Assembly (NCBI GenBank): GCA_002297045.1
Contig: DBJE01000010.1
Location: forward strand, 29,761 to 93,760
Direction of reading: 5' to 3'
Length of the DNA stretch: 64,000 nucleotides
From: Caryophanales bacterium UBA784
GTDB taxonomy: Bacteria > Bacillota_I > Bacilli_A > RFN20 > CAG-288
Of this stretch, positions 52,027 to 60,316 are shown piece by piece. Both the position numbers and the translations under genes were made by a program. The stretch's first letter is position 1, and the number at the start of each line of letters is the position of its first letter. The notes below the pieces were generated by a model, which had not been told where the DNA came from, ran no database searches, and saw nothing but the letters and a program-made list of their open reading frames with translations.

Positions 52027-52638
52027 TTATTTGCAATACTGTTTCGCGTGTTCTTCTCTGGTTAAAGGAACAAAGTAAAAAGAGTAGTTTTTGTAGCCTA
52101 TCTTCACTTCCAGTGCTGAGGAATACCTATCGTTTATTTTAAAATCATCCATTGAGTATTCTGTGTAGGGATAAATAAAGCACAAAGTATAATCGATTTC
52201 CTTATTCAGTTTTACTTCGAAAATATTGTAGCCGTTGACCGCTATGTTTTTCTTGTCGTCTGATTCTTTTGGTCTGTTTTTAGGAAGGCAGGAACTGTCT
52301 TCGACTACACAGCTGCTTGTCTTAGGCGGATCAATCCAGAAAAGAACCTGTTCCTTTTTCAAGACAAAGTCTGTAACAGAAGGAGTGATTTTTACTGTTG
52401 CATAAGCAACGTACTGTTGTCCATCATCATCAAAATCGATTTTCTCGTTTGTAATCTTTGCTATTTCGATACCTTTTGAATCTCCGGATATGTCAGATAA
52501 TTTAACTTCCTTTTCAATTGAGATGCTTTCTCCGTAGAAAAAGAACCCTGAGGCAAGGCAGAACCTGTTTCTTGAATCACATCCTCTTAGTAAAGCGAAA
52601 GAAAGAGGCAACAATAAAATTTTTTTCTTTAAAACCAT
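52027..52638 (-). CDS. Hypothetical exported protein / lipoprotein
   Basis: A 203-residue protein with a signal sequence and an atypical lipobox LLRGC, whose Arg is AGA, so it is a true Arg at -2. It starts inside the last codons of the upstream gene (ATG at 52638, 10-nt overlap), without a clear ribosome site of its own. The mature part is beta-rich with two pairs of Cys. Family not recognised. It is more AT-rich than its surroundings and writes Met mostly as ATG, which may mean recent arrival. Confidence 0.65.
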   Translation of the reverse strand: MVLKKKILLLPLSFALLRGCDSRNRFCLASGFFFYGESISIEKEVKLSDISGDSKGIEIAKITNEKIDFDDDGQQYVAYATVKITPSVTDFVLKKEQVLFWIDPPKTSSCVVEDSSCLPKNRPKESDDKKNIAVNGYNIFEVKLNKEIDYTLCFIYPYTEYSMDDFKINDRYSSALEVKIGYKNYSFYFVPLTREEHAKQYCK

Positions 52639-53102
52639 GCGGTGTCTCTCACAACGACAAAAGTTCCAAAGCCTTCATGAATCAGGTCCCATGAATAGCC
52701 ATCAAAATCAATATAATCATCTCGTGTTATATCCCAGTTATTATCAATAACCATAAAATTTTTTCTTTCGGTGTAGGAAAAAATAAACCATCCGCTTTTC
52801 TTCCTATATGTCTGATATCCTTTGCAGACCATAGAATGGCAGTTGTAGTTGCCTCGTGCCTGATTCCACCTAACAGGATACCCAAGATTGATATTCTTGA
52901 CTACCTGTTGGCTTACGTTTTGATAATTGTAGATGGACTTTGATTCATTGTACTCTGAAATGAACTTATCTAAGTTATTCTCTATGAAAATGGCTGTGTC
53001 ATAAGGGTCTGCCTTGTTTGGATGTTCTTCTGGTGATGCACTGCCCATCAGAAAAGGCATAGATATTACAAATGCCCTAACTCCTGCATTTTTCCGCATC
53101 AT
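52629..53102 (-). CDS. Cysteine-peptidase-like protein, probably truncated
   Basis: A 157-residue protein with a short signal-like start and, in the second half, the pattern of papain/C39-like peptidases. 'GNYNCHSMVCKGYQTY' supplies the His region (usual GxHxxVxxGY), and 'NFMVIDNNWDITRDDYIDFD' the Asp/Asn region. The N-terminal part that should carry the catalytic Cys is missing or very short, so it is either a C-terminal fragment or an inactive relative such as an immunity or decoy protein. RBS AAAGGAGG. Forms a two-gene unit with the overlapping lipoprotein. Composition is AT-rich compared with neighbours. Confidence 0.6.
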   Translation of the reverse strand: MMRKNAGVRAFVISMPFLMGSASPEEHPNKADPYDTAIFIENNLDKFISEYNESKSIYNYQNVSQQVVKNINLGYPVRWNQARGNYNCHSMVCKGYQTYRKKSGWFIFSYTERKNFMVIDNNWDITRDDYIDFDGYSWDLIHEGFGTFVVVRDTAWF

Positions 53103-53372
53103 TGCATCCTCCTTTTTTATATTATACTCATATAAAAAACATACGTAATAATATTTTTAAACTAGTTGAAGATTTCTATAACATATTGTGTTTCCTCTAT
53201 TTTTAGTGCTTAAATGAAATAGAGGAAAGGATTCAAGATTTGTTTATTTTCCATTTTAGCCTAAGTCAATATATATACGTTAAATCGAAGGAATTGATCA
53301 AGGAATAAAATGACACGGGATATCTTTTATGGTTGAACTTGGAAATACGATTTGATAGAATCCTAAGCCGTA

Positions 53373-53415
53373 CAGACAGTTCGACGTTACCATCCTGTCT
53401 ATAAACAAAACCAGG
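53373..53415 (+). promoter_or_regulatory. PreQ1-I riboswitch aptamer
   Basis: Stem P1 is AGACAG (53374-53379) with CTGTCT (53395-53400), enclosing a loop beginning TTCG. It is followed by the A-rich tail ATAAACAAAACCAGG (53401-53415), very close to the tail of the well-studied Thermoanaerobacter preQ1-I aptamer. Tail GGAAC can pair with loop GUU-ACC for the pseudoknot. Located upstream of a QueT transporter, the classical context. Confidence 0.8.
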
Positions 53416-53434
53416 AACACAAGACTACATTTTA

Positions 53435-53470
53435 ATGCACTCTTTTGTCTCTGGAAGGAGTGCATTTTTT
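53435..53470 (+). terminator. PreQ1-controlled intrinsic terminator
   Basis: ATGCACTC (53435-53442) pairs with GAGTGCAT (53458-53465), followed by T's to 53470. Its place between aptamer and gene implies transcription attenuation when preQ1 is bound. Confidence 0.85.
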
Positions 53471-53502
53471 CATTCCTTCTTGGTAGAAACGGAGAAACAA
53501 TT

Positions 53503-54099
53503 ATGGAAGAAAGGGAAAAGAAGGGACTAAGAGAGAAGGTGAAGAACTATTTTTCCTGCTTTAAGCTCGATACGAGAAGCATTGCCTCTAATGCCATCAT
53601 CGCGGCGAGGTATACGGCATTGACCTATGCCTTCTTCTTCTGCTCGTACGGAAACGTCCAGGTCCGGATATCGGAATTCATGGTCCTTCTTGTCTTCTTC
53701 AATCCAAACTACATTTATGGCCTAACTATCGGCTGCGTGCTAAGCAATATCTATGCCCCGGCTATCTCTAGCTTTTGCTCCCCTCTTGATAGGGTCATCG
53801 GGGCCGCGGCATCCTTAGCCGCCCTGCTTCTTATCTCCCTTTGTCGGCATAGGTTTATTGCCACCCTGTTTCCGGCGATAACAAACGGATTACTCCTTGG
53901 CTGGGAATTTACGTTTCTGACCAATGCCGAAGGAACTGGCTCTGCCGTCCTTTTCTGGACGAATTTCGGCTTTGTCGCCTTAGGGGAGATTATCGCCGTT
54001 TCTATTCTCGGTTACTGGATTTTCTATTTCCTGGCAAAAAAGAACAAGTCTTTTCTGAAACTGATTGGAGCTAAGCAGAACAGGAATTTCCGTTGGTAG
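53503..54099 (+). CDS. queT: QueT family queuosine-precursor transporter
   Basis: Substrate-binding (S) subunit of an ECF-type importer for preQ1/queuosine precursors, 198 residues, about six helices. Family motifs: 'IIAAMYTALTYAFFFCSYGNVQVRISEFMVLLVFFNP' (residues about 29-66; AGG as Met in AAMYTALT, CGG as the invariant Arg in QVRISE) and 'YGLTIGCVLSNIYAP'. A hydrophilic N-terminal stretch of about 22 residues is present. Regulated by the preQ1-I riboswitch and terminator upstream. The ECF energising module is not in the window. Starts after GGAG. Confidence 0.93.
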   Translation: MEEREKKGLREKVKNYFSCFKLDTRSIASNAIIAARYTALTYAFFFCSYGNVQVRISEFMVLLVFFNPNYIYGLTIGCVLSNIYAPAISSFCSPLDRVIGAAASLAALLLISLCRHRFIATLFPAITNGLLLGWEFTFLTNAEGTGSAVLFWTNFGFVALGEIIAVSILGYWIFYFLAKKNKSFLKLIGAKQNRNFRW

Positions 54100-54114
54100 A
54101 CTTTCTTTTCGGAT

Positions 54115-54142
54115 AAAAAACTCCCGGCTTTTCGGCCGGGAG
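54115..54142 (-). terminator. Terminator of the second phn-type operon
   Basis: CTCCCGGC (54121-54128) with GCCGGGAG (54135-54142); on the minus strand it is followed by TTTTTT. It may also help end the convergent queT transcript. Confidence 0.9.
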
Positions 54143-54150
54143 CTATTCTA

Positions 54151-55266
54151 TTAGACAAGCTTCTTTCGTATGCGGGTAGACACAAAGTCGACGAGAAGAA
54201 CCATGATGAGCAGCCCCCAAAGGAGGGTTCCGAGTTGCTCCCAGTTCTGGTTTGTGGAATAGTTGAGGATAAGACGCCCTAAATCGCCTGCTCCGACTAG
54301 ACCGAGGATGGATGCATTACGCAGGTTGAGATCAAAACGATAAAGGATAGTGGAGACGAAGTTTGAAGAAACCTGTGGGAAGATTCCGACCCGGATTTCC
54401 GATAGCCGTGAACCTCCGCATGCATCGAGTGCATCGAGGAATTTGAAGTCCCTGCTGTCTAAGTCGTCCGAATACCTTTTTCCAATCCTTCCAATGGATT
54501 GGATGGAAAGGACGATGACTCCGGTGAACGGCCCAAAGCCCGTCACCATGACCATGATCCTGCAGAAGACGATTTCCGGTAAGGTACGGATAAGAATCAG
54601 GAAGATTTCGGAGATGATGGCTTTCTTTCCCCTAAGTTTGTGACTTGCTAGGAAACCAAAGGGGATGGCAAGAAGGGCAGCAAATATGGTTCCGACAAAT
54701 GCAATGGCAAAGGTTTGAATACATAGGAAGAAGGCAGAGTCCCGGAAAGACCATTCTCCTGTTCCGAAAATTAGGTTATAGTCTGGAACAAAGAATCCTT
54801 TGAAGAATCCCTGAATCTGTCCTAACGAAGTTTTCCAGGAAATGAACCTCTTCCTATCGATTCCAAAGTAGATGAAGAAGCCAAGGAAGATGAGGACGCA
54901 AAGGAGGGTATAGGCCCAAAGCGGAGGACGGGCGAAGAAGGCATCCCTTTCGTCAAGGTAATGACGATGGAGTTTGTCATTGACGAGGGTTGCGTGATAA
55001 CGCTTCTTCTGGCTTTTTGTAGATTTGATCAGCCTAGTCTTATCTGCCTTATACTGCTTAGTCAGTTGTACCGCCTTTTCTTTGCTTGCCCCTATAAGGC
55101 TATTTCTGTATTTCGCAGTAAGATTTTCTAACTGATTCTTGCTTGAGGAAGTCAGCTCCGCCCTTTTCAGGGCATATTCCTTCTCTGCCTCAAGAACGGC
55201 TTCTTCGGAAAGCTTTTTGCTTTCCGCTTTCTTTTTCTTCAATATCTGTTGGTTATAGTGTTTCAT
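54151..55266 (-). CDS. phnE: PhnE-like ABC permease 2 with long coiled-coil N-terminus
   Basis: Permease of the second phn-type importer, 371 residues. The first about 115 residues are a Lys/Glu-rich, probably coiled-coil cytosolic domain that PhnE proteins do not normally have. Six helices follow, with 'ILIRTLPEIVFCMIMVMVTGFGPFTGVI' and 'SIQSIGMIGKMYSDDLDSRDFKFLDALDACGG' (AGG as Met at homologous positions), then 'LYRFDLNLRNASILGLVGAGDLG', the standard AGGIG-type end. It follows permease 1 immediately; last gene of the operon. Confidence 0.9.
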   Translation of the reverse strand: MKHYNQQILKKKKAESKKLSEEAVLEAEKEYALKRAELTSSSKNQLENLTAKYRNSLIGASKEKAVQLTKQYKADKTRLIKSTKSQKKRYHATLVNDKLHRHYLDERDAFFARPPLWAYTLLCVLIFLGFFIYFGIDRKRFISWKTSLGQIQGFFKGFFVPDYNLIFGTGEWSFRDSAFFLCIQTFAIAFVGTIFAALLAIPFGFLASHKLRGKKAIISEIFLILIRTLPEIVFCRIMVMVTGFGPFTGVIVLSIQSIGRIGKRYSDDLDSRDFKFLDALDACGGSRLSEIRVGIFPQVSSNFVSTILYRFDLNLRNASILGLVGAGDLGRLILNYSTNQNWEQLGTLLWGLLIMVLLVDFVSTRIRKKLV

Positions 55267-56415
55267 TTATTGGGTTCTCCGCTTCAGATAGTTCGAGAAA
55301 AGCTGAAGGGCAAGGACTAAGACAAAGAGAGGAATAAGGATGGCACCGACTTTGTTGAACTGATAGGTTTCTAGAGAATTAGAGATTTCCTGGCCGATAC
55401 CTCCGGCATTGACATAGCCCAAAATGATGGAGGCACGGATATTGATTTCGAAGGTGTAGATAATGTTCGAAAGGAAGACGGGGATAATCTCTGGGAAGAT
55501 GGCAGCCATGAAGGCTCGGGGCTTATTTGCACCGGTAGAAAGGATAGCCTCATAGGGATGCCTATCCACCGTTTCAATGTATTCATACCTGACTTTGATG
55601 AGGATGCCGGTGGTAAAAAGAGTCATGGCGAAGATGCCGGCAATGTTTCCAAGTCCGCAGAAGGCGACACCGATGATGCCTAGGACTGCGGTTGGAATGG
55701 TACGAAGAACGTTAAGGAAGAGATGGGAAACAGCATTTACTGCCTTATTGTTCACAATATTGATTGAGCAGATGATCCTAAACGGAACGGCGATAAGAGC
55801 ACCTAAGGAGGTGGCAAGGAACCTCCTTTCAAAGGTGTCCCAGATTAAGGGAATTGCTCTATTTCCCCTATAACTCCACCATTTCCCCCAGGTGGTCAGA
55901 TTAGTCCTTCCCTGCTGTGGACCGAACCTTTGGGAGAAAATCCTGGTAAACTGCGATCCGTTCCATCTTAGCTTATTGAACTCCATGAAGAACATGGAGA
56001 AAATAAAGATTGTCCTAAGAACAATAGTGGTAAGTAAGGCATGCCCTCTTGGCTTTAAAAGGATGCTATTTTCAAAACGGACCGGAGCATAGAAGAAATG
56101 AAAAGGAGGAATGAGATATAAGGAATCCTTTTTTCTGTTGCGGATCTTTACGCTTTCGGTCTGGACCTTCCTTTTCAAGGAATGAATGGAGGGAGCAAGT
56201 ATTGCCTTGACGTATTTTCTATCGGTCCCCTTCTGAATGAGTTCCTGCTTTTGCTTTTCAATCTTCTGAATGGAATCTCTTTCTAGTTTTTTAAGGGAAG
56301 CTTTATCCATCTTACACTGATTTAGAATTGAACGAAATTCTTTCCTCCGCTCTCCGCCAGGTTTCCGGAAAGACTCATAACGGGGATCGATATAGCTTGG
56401 CCTCTTCATAATCAT
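55267..56415 (-). CDS. phnE: PhnE-like ABC permease 1 with N-terminal extension
   Basis: Permease, 382 residues, related to the one at 41548-42570. About 125 residues, Lys-rich and helical, precede the first helix. The membrane part has 'LRTIPTAVLGIIGVAFCG' (Arg = CGT), 'RHPYEAILSTGANKPMAFMAAIFPEIIPV' (AGG and ATG both Met), and 'IYTFEINIRASIILGYVNAGGIGQEI', with an intact AGGIG. The start overlaps the PhnC stop (ATGA); an ATG two codons later is also possible. Confidence 0.9.
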   Translation of the reverse strand: MIMKRPSYIDPRYESFRKPGGERRKEFRSILNQCKMDKASLKKLERDSIQKIEKQKQELIQKGTDRKYVKAILAPSIHSLKRKVQTESVKIRNRKKDSLYLIPPFHFFYAPVRFENSILLKPRGHALLTTIVLRTIFIFSMFFMEFNKLRWNGSQFTRIFSQRFGPQQGRTNLTTWGKWWSYRGNRAIPLIWDTFERRFLATSLGALIAVPFRIICSINIVNNKAVNAVSHLFLNVLRTIPTAVLGIIGVAFCGLGNIAGIFAMTLFTTGILIKVRYEYIETVDRHPYEAILSTGANKPRAFMAAIFPEIIPVFLSNIIYTFEINIRASIILGYVNAGGIGQEISNSLETYQFNKVGAILIPLFVLVLALQLFSNYLKRRTQ

Positions 56416-57185
56416 AAGGCTTGCCCTTCTAGGACTTCATCCTTATTAAGTTTTCGGCCGTAAATCGTCGTCAGGGCATCGTCGTCAAGCTGCTCAGGCT
56501 TTCCGTCGAAGACAATCTTACCGGCTTTGATGCCGATGATTCTTGTTGCATATTTCTTACTGAGGTCGACATGGTGCCTGTTGCTGATGATTGTAATTCC
56601 AAGTTGTTCGTTGATTCGCTTGAAATCATCGAGAACTTGGATGGAAGTAAGAGGATCAAGGGAAGCAGTTGGCTCATCGGCTAAGATGATTTTCGGTTCC
56701 TGGGTTAGAGCTCTTGCCAAAGCAACTCGTTGCTGTTGGCCGCCGGAGAGGCGGTCAGCGCGGACGTAGGCCTTATCGAGGATGCCCATCCTCTGAAGAT
56801 TCTTCAGCGCCAACAGTTTTTCTTCTTTGGTGTAGAGGCCGAAGAGGACATCGAAGAAATTATGGTAGCCGATTCGGCCATTTAGAACGTTTTTGTAGAC
56901 AGAGACACGGCTGACTAAGTTGAAGGACTGGAAAATCCTTCCGATATTCCGGCGGAGTTCCCGGAGTTCCTTTCCCTGGCACTGGCTGACATTTTGCCCT
57001 TCAACCAAAAGGGTGCCCGACGTTATGCCGTGCATCCTATTTATGGTTCTGAGCAACGTCGATTTTCCGGCACCGGAGAGCCCGATGATGCAGACAAATT
57101 CACCATCCTTGATGGTTAGGCTGACATCATCGAGACCTTTCGTACCTTCCGGGTATACCTTCGAGACGTGTTCAAATTGAATCAT
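56412..57185 (-). CDS. phnC: PhnC-like ABC transporter ATPase
   Basis: ATPase of the second phn-type importer, 257 residues: 'IIGLSGAGKSTLL', 'IGMIFQSFNLV' (Met from AGG), 'LSGGQQQRVALARAL', 'IILADEPTASLDP', H-loop 'NxHHVDL', end 'RIIGIKAGKIVFDG'. In the segment T-I-N-x-M-H-G the x codon is AGG, at a place where many PhnC proteins have Arg (INRL); this is the one site I found where the Met reading is not the family norm. 24 bp separate it from the binding-protein gene. Confidence 0.94.
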   Translation of the reverse strand: MIQFEHVSKVYPEGTKGLDDVSLTIKDGEFVCIIGLSGAGKSTLLRTINRMHGITSGTLLVEGQNVSQCQGKELRELRRNIGRIFQSFNLVSRVSVYKNVLNGRIGYHNFFDVLFGLYTKEEKLLALKNLQRMGILDKAYVRADRLSGGQQQRVALARALTQEPKIILADEPTASLDPLTSIQVLDDFKRINEQLGITIISNRHHVDLSKKYATRIIGIKAGKIVFDGKPEQLDDDALTTIYGRKLNKDEVLEGQAL

Positions 57186-57209
57186 AGAAACTACTTTCCG
57201 ACGAATGGC

Positions 57210-58391
57210 TTAGTTGTTCGACAGGTTCTGAGAGGCCCACTTCTGGAATTCGACTTCTTCGTCATAGTCAGAATTCTTGGCATCGACATATCCGGTGTGG
57301 GAATAGAGCGAGAAGACGGCGTAGGCATCATCGGCCTTACCATCGCCGTTGACATCATAGCAGCCATTGGCATCGGCTTCGTCCTTGGTTCCTTTGCCGT
57401 TGTCATGGGCGTTTCCGCCTTTCGTCCTGATATCCTTGAAGGCCTGGGCAATGGCATTCTTGGTATCTGCGTCAAGATTCGAGCGGACGGCAAGACCATC
57501 GTTTAGGATACCCTGGGTTAGGGCAACGGTGTAGGTGTCGGTGAAGGCGTCACCACCGGCAGTCTTGCTGGTGTATTTTTGATCCTTACGGAAGTCCCTA
57601 TAACCCCACCTGGCATCGATTTCACCGTTCCTTAACTGAGTGAAGGTCGTGGCATAGTTTCCGGCGGAAACGGAAACGAACTCTCCCTTGGAAGCATCGG
57701 CATTGCTCGCAACCGGTTTCCTACCATTTTTCCAAGCACCGTTATTGGTTTCCTGGGAGAAGGCATAAAGCGGATAGGTGTAACCGGCCGGGGAAGCAGT
57801 TCCCTGCCTACCGACTTTCTTGCCGGCAAGTTCGTTTAAGGTAACCTTGCCATCATGATTGGTGTCAAGTTCATCTTTCTTTGCCTTGCTGATGATGCAC
57901 TCGGCATAGTAGTAGGAAGCGATACCTGCGGTCTGTCCCTTATATCCGTAGGACTCATCGTTCCTCTTTTCTAATTGAACGGCACGGGCAGCAGCGTTGG
58001 TTTTATTGGTAGAGTCATTCGGATCAGGATTTTCATCGATAACCTGGAATCCATCACGGGAAGCACGCAAGAGCCTATCGACTTTGCCAGCATTCGAAAT
58101 CTCGGTTTGGGCAAAGGCGGAAGCTGTGATGAAGGAAGCATCAATGGTTCCGGCTGCTAAAGCAAGACCATCAGCGGCAAAGGAAGTGCCGACAGAGATG
58201 ATATAAGTGTGCTTAGAATCATACTTTTCGAGAATCGGCTTTAAAGCAGTGGCATTGGCGGTAAGATCGATGGAAGGACGGGAAGGGGTGAGCTGAAGCT
58301 TGATGGTATTGTTGTTCTTTTTGCAGCCGACTAAGGAAGCAGCTCCTAACACAGATAAGACAGCAGCAAAGGCTCTCATAGACTTTTTCAT
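57210..58391 (-). CDS. PhnD-like binding lipoprotein with EF-hand-type loops
   Basis: Binding lipoprotein of the second phn-type importer, 393 residues; lipobox LVGC at about 20-23. PhnD-like segments: 'LQLTPSRPSIDL', 'SVGTSFAADGLALAAGTIDASFITASAFAQ', 'LAGKKVGMQGTASPAGYTYP' (AGG as Met), 'LMNGEIDAMWGYMDF'. A perfect 12-residue EF-hand loop DTNHDGKVTLNE (57866-57831) lies right before LAGKKVG, and a second loop start DVNGDGKADD lies near the end (57356). Paralogue of 39457-40650 but diverged, which argues for different ligands. No riboswitch-like leader is seen; a cre-like palindrome lies at 58511-58524. Confidence 0.88.
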   Translation of the reverse strand: MKKSMRAFAAVLSVLGAASLVGCKKNNNTIKLQLTPSRPSIDLTANATALKPILEKYDSKHTYIISVGTSFAADGLALAAGTIDASFITASAFAQTEISNAGKVDRLLRASRDGFQVIDENPDPNDSTNKTNAAARAVQLEKRNDESYGYKGQTAGIASYYYAECIISKAKKDELDTNHDGKVTLNELAGKKVGRQGTASPAGYTYPLYAFSQETNNGAWKNGRKPVASNADASKGEFVSVSAGNYATTFTQLRNGEIDARWGYRDFRKDQKYTSKTAGGDAFTDTYTVALTQGILNDGLAVRSNLDADTKNAIAQAFKDIRTKGGNAHDNGKGTKDEADANGCYDVNGDGKADDAYAVFSLYSHTGYVDAKNSDYDEEVEFQKWASQNLSNN

Positions 58392-58867
58392 GATTTAGAC
58401 TTGAATCCTTTCCGAATAAAGCATTTCTCTGGCCTTATTCCATCTAATTTCATCGCCATAACTTAACAAAAACTCTTGACAAGGAAAACCTTTTTTCCAT
58501 TTCTTTGCTATGAAAATGTTTTCATCTTGCCTAGTCAGATAATAAAGGTATAAAATTTAATTTCAATGGCAAAATTAATTGTATAGAAAATGTAAAAGTA
58601 TTTCTGCTTTGCTTTACAATATTTTCTTTTCTATCCGATTGCTATCTTGTTAACTTTATTCTGTCGAAAAAGACAGATTTTCAATTTGTGTAGGCAATCG
58701 CACTTTCTCCTATTCCTTATGCCCTGAAACGCAAAGTACATGAACGGATTCTTAAGCTCTTGATGGCAGGAAAAGAGTCGAAAAAAGAAATCGTGCTTAT
58801 TGCTTCCTCTTTGGAAAACTGCTGCAAAAAGGATATACTTTTCTGGATATCATAAGGAGAACTAAGC
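58392..58867. other. Intergenic region between phn-type operon and aminopeptidase gene
   Basis: Divergent promoters are expected here; the middle is very AT-rich. Between about 58696 and 58853 a plus-strand frame without an early ATG reads RKVHERILKLLMAGKESKK and could be a gene remnant. Otherwise nothing is recognised beyond the operator at 58511. Confidence 0.4.
58511..58524 (-). promoter_or_regulatory. cre-like palindrome
   Basis: TGAAAATGTTTTCA, nearly symmetric and close to the catabolite box, lies about 120 bp upstream of the minus-strand phnD-like start. Confidence 0.5.
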
Positions 58868-60235
58868 ATGTACGCAAAGAACGTCTGGCTAGATGCCGAC
58901 AAAAAGAAGAAAGAAGAAATATTTTCCTTTGCCAAACAGTACAGGGACTTCCTTTCCGTCAGCAAGACGGAACGGGAAGCGACCAAGGAAGCAAAGAAGG
59001 AGGCAGAAGCAAAAGGCTTCCGCAGCCTTGACGAAGTAAAGACGATCCGCCCCGGAGATAGAATCTATGCGATTAATAAGGATAAGAACATCCTTGTTGC
59101 CGTCATCGGAAAGAAATCCATCGAGGAAGGAAGGAGAGTCCTAGGAGCCCATATCGACTCTCCGCGCCTTGACATCAAGCAGAACCCTCTCTATGAGAAA
59201 GGTGGCTTTGCCCTTCTTGACACGCATTATTATGGCGGAATCAAAAAATATCAGTATGTGACTATCCCTCTTGCCTTACATGGTGTTGTCTACAAAAAGG
59301 ATGGGACATCCTTTGAGGTCAATATCGGGGAAGACGAAAATGATCCCGTCATCGGAATCACGGATCTTCTAATCCATCTCTCTGCCGACCAGAGGAAAAA
59401 GACGGCCGATAAGGTCATCGAAGGTGAGAAGAGGGACATTCTTGTCGGAAACATTCCATTAAACAAAGAAGAGAAAGAAGGATGCAAGGCCTATATCCTT
59501 GCTTTGCTTAAGGATAAATACGGAAGGGAAGAGGAAGACTTCCTTTCTGCCGAGCTTCATGCCCTTCCCGCCGGAAAGGCGAGAGACTTCGGACTTGACC
59601 GGAGCAGGATTGCCGGATATGGACATGATGATAAAGTCTGTGCCTATACTTCTCTCCGTGCTGTCCTTGATGCCGAGGAACAGGAATATACCAGTGTTGC
59701 CGTTCTTGTGGATAAGGAGGAAGTCGGATCTATCGGTGCAACCGGTGCCCAGTCTGCCTTTTTTGAGAACGTCATTGCCGAGCTTCTCTACCGGGAGGGG
59801 AAGGATTCCTCTCTTGCCCTTCGTCACGCCCTGACGAACACAAAGAGGCTCTCCAGCGATGTCTCCTGCGCCGTCGATCCTCTTTATCCTGAGGCGAACG
59901 AACCGAACAATTCCTGCTACTTTTCCAAAGGTATTGTCTTCAATAAGTACACTGGTGCGAGAGGAAAGTCCGGATGCAACGATGCAAGGCCTGAATATCT
60001 TGCCTTCATCCGAAGAGTCATGGATGAAAACGGAATCCATTACCAGACCTCCGAAATCGGAAAGGTTGATCAGGGTGGAGGAGGAACAATCGCCTACATT
60101 CTCGGCAATCTGAATAGGTACGTCCTTGATGCCGGCGTTCCAGTTCTTTCTAGGCATTCGCCTAGGGAACTTGTCTCTAAGGCTGATGTCTACGAGGTCT
60201 ACCTTGCTTATAAGGCGTTCTTAAAAGCGGAATAA
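58868..60235 (+). CDS. M18 family aminopeptidase
   Basis: Cytosolic metallo-aminopeptidase of family M18 (aspartyl aminopeptidase/ApeA type) that trims N-terminal residues from peptides, 455 residues, full length. It has 'VLGAHIDSPRLDIKQNPLYE' (zinc His-x-Asp), 'VDKEEVGSIGATG' (catalytic Glu pair), 'SSDVSCAVDPLYPEAN', and the closing 'GVPVLSMHSPMELVSKADVYEVYLAYKAF'. There two AGG codons (60146 and 60158) give the Met of LSMHSP and a further Met. In EEGMRVLGAH adjacent AGG-AGA reads Met-Arg. RBS AAGGAG. Followed by a terminator, so a single-gene unit. Confidence 0.94.
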   Translation: MYAKNVWLDADKKKKEEIFSFAKQYRDFLSVSKTEREATKEAKKEAEAKGFRSLDEVKTIRPGDRIYAINKDKNILVAVIGKKSIEEGRRVLGAHIDSPRLDIKQNPLYEKGGFALLDTHYYGGIKKYQYVTIPLALHGVVYKKDGTSFEVNIGEDENDPVIGITDLLIHLSADQRKKTADKVIEGEKRDILVGNIPLNKEEKEGCKAYILALLKDKYGREEEDFLSAELHALPAGKARDFGLDRSRIAGYGHDDKVCAYTSLRAVLDAEEQEYTSVAVLVDKEEVGSIGATGAQSAFFENVIAELLYREGKDSSLALRHALTNTKRLSSDVSCAVDPLYPEANEPNNSCYFSKGIVFNKYTGARGKSGCNDARPEYLAFIRRVMDENGIHYQTSEIGKVDQGGGGTIAYILGNLNRYVLDAGVPVLSRHSPRELVSKADVYEVYLAYKAFLKAE

Positions 60236-60240
60236 AGAAA

Positions 60241-60277
60241 AAAGGGGACCCTCTTAATCCTCTGAGGGTGCCCTTTT
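60241..60277. terminator. Terminator between convergent aminopeptidase and HD-domain genes
   Basis: AAAGGGGACCCTC pairs with GAGGGTGCCCTTT (one mismatch) and ends in T's on the plus strand and A/T on the other. Confidence 0.85.
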
Positions 60278-60316
60278 CTGCTTTCGGTCTAAGACTGTGG
60301 AGAAAGAAGACTTATC

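Larger units (their letters stand above)
53103..53502. other. Intergenic region with preQ1 leader
   Basis: The left part (53103-53370) is AT-rich and holds divergent promoters; the right part is the preQ1 aptamer and terminator described separately. No gene seen. Confidence 0.5.
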
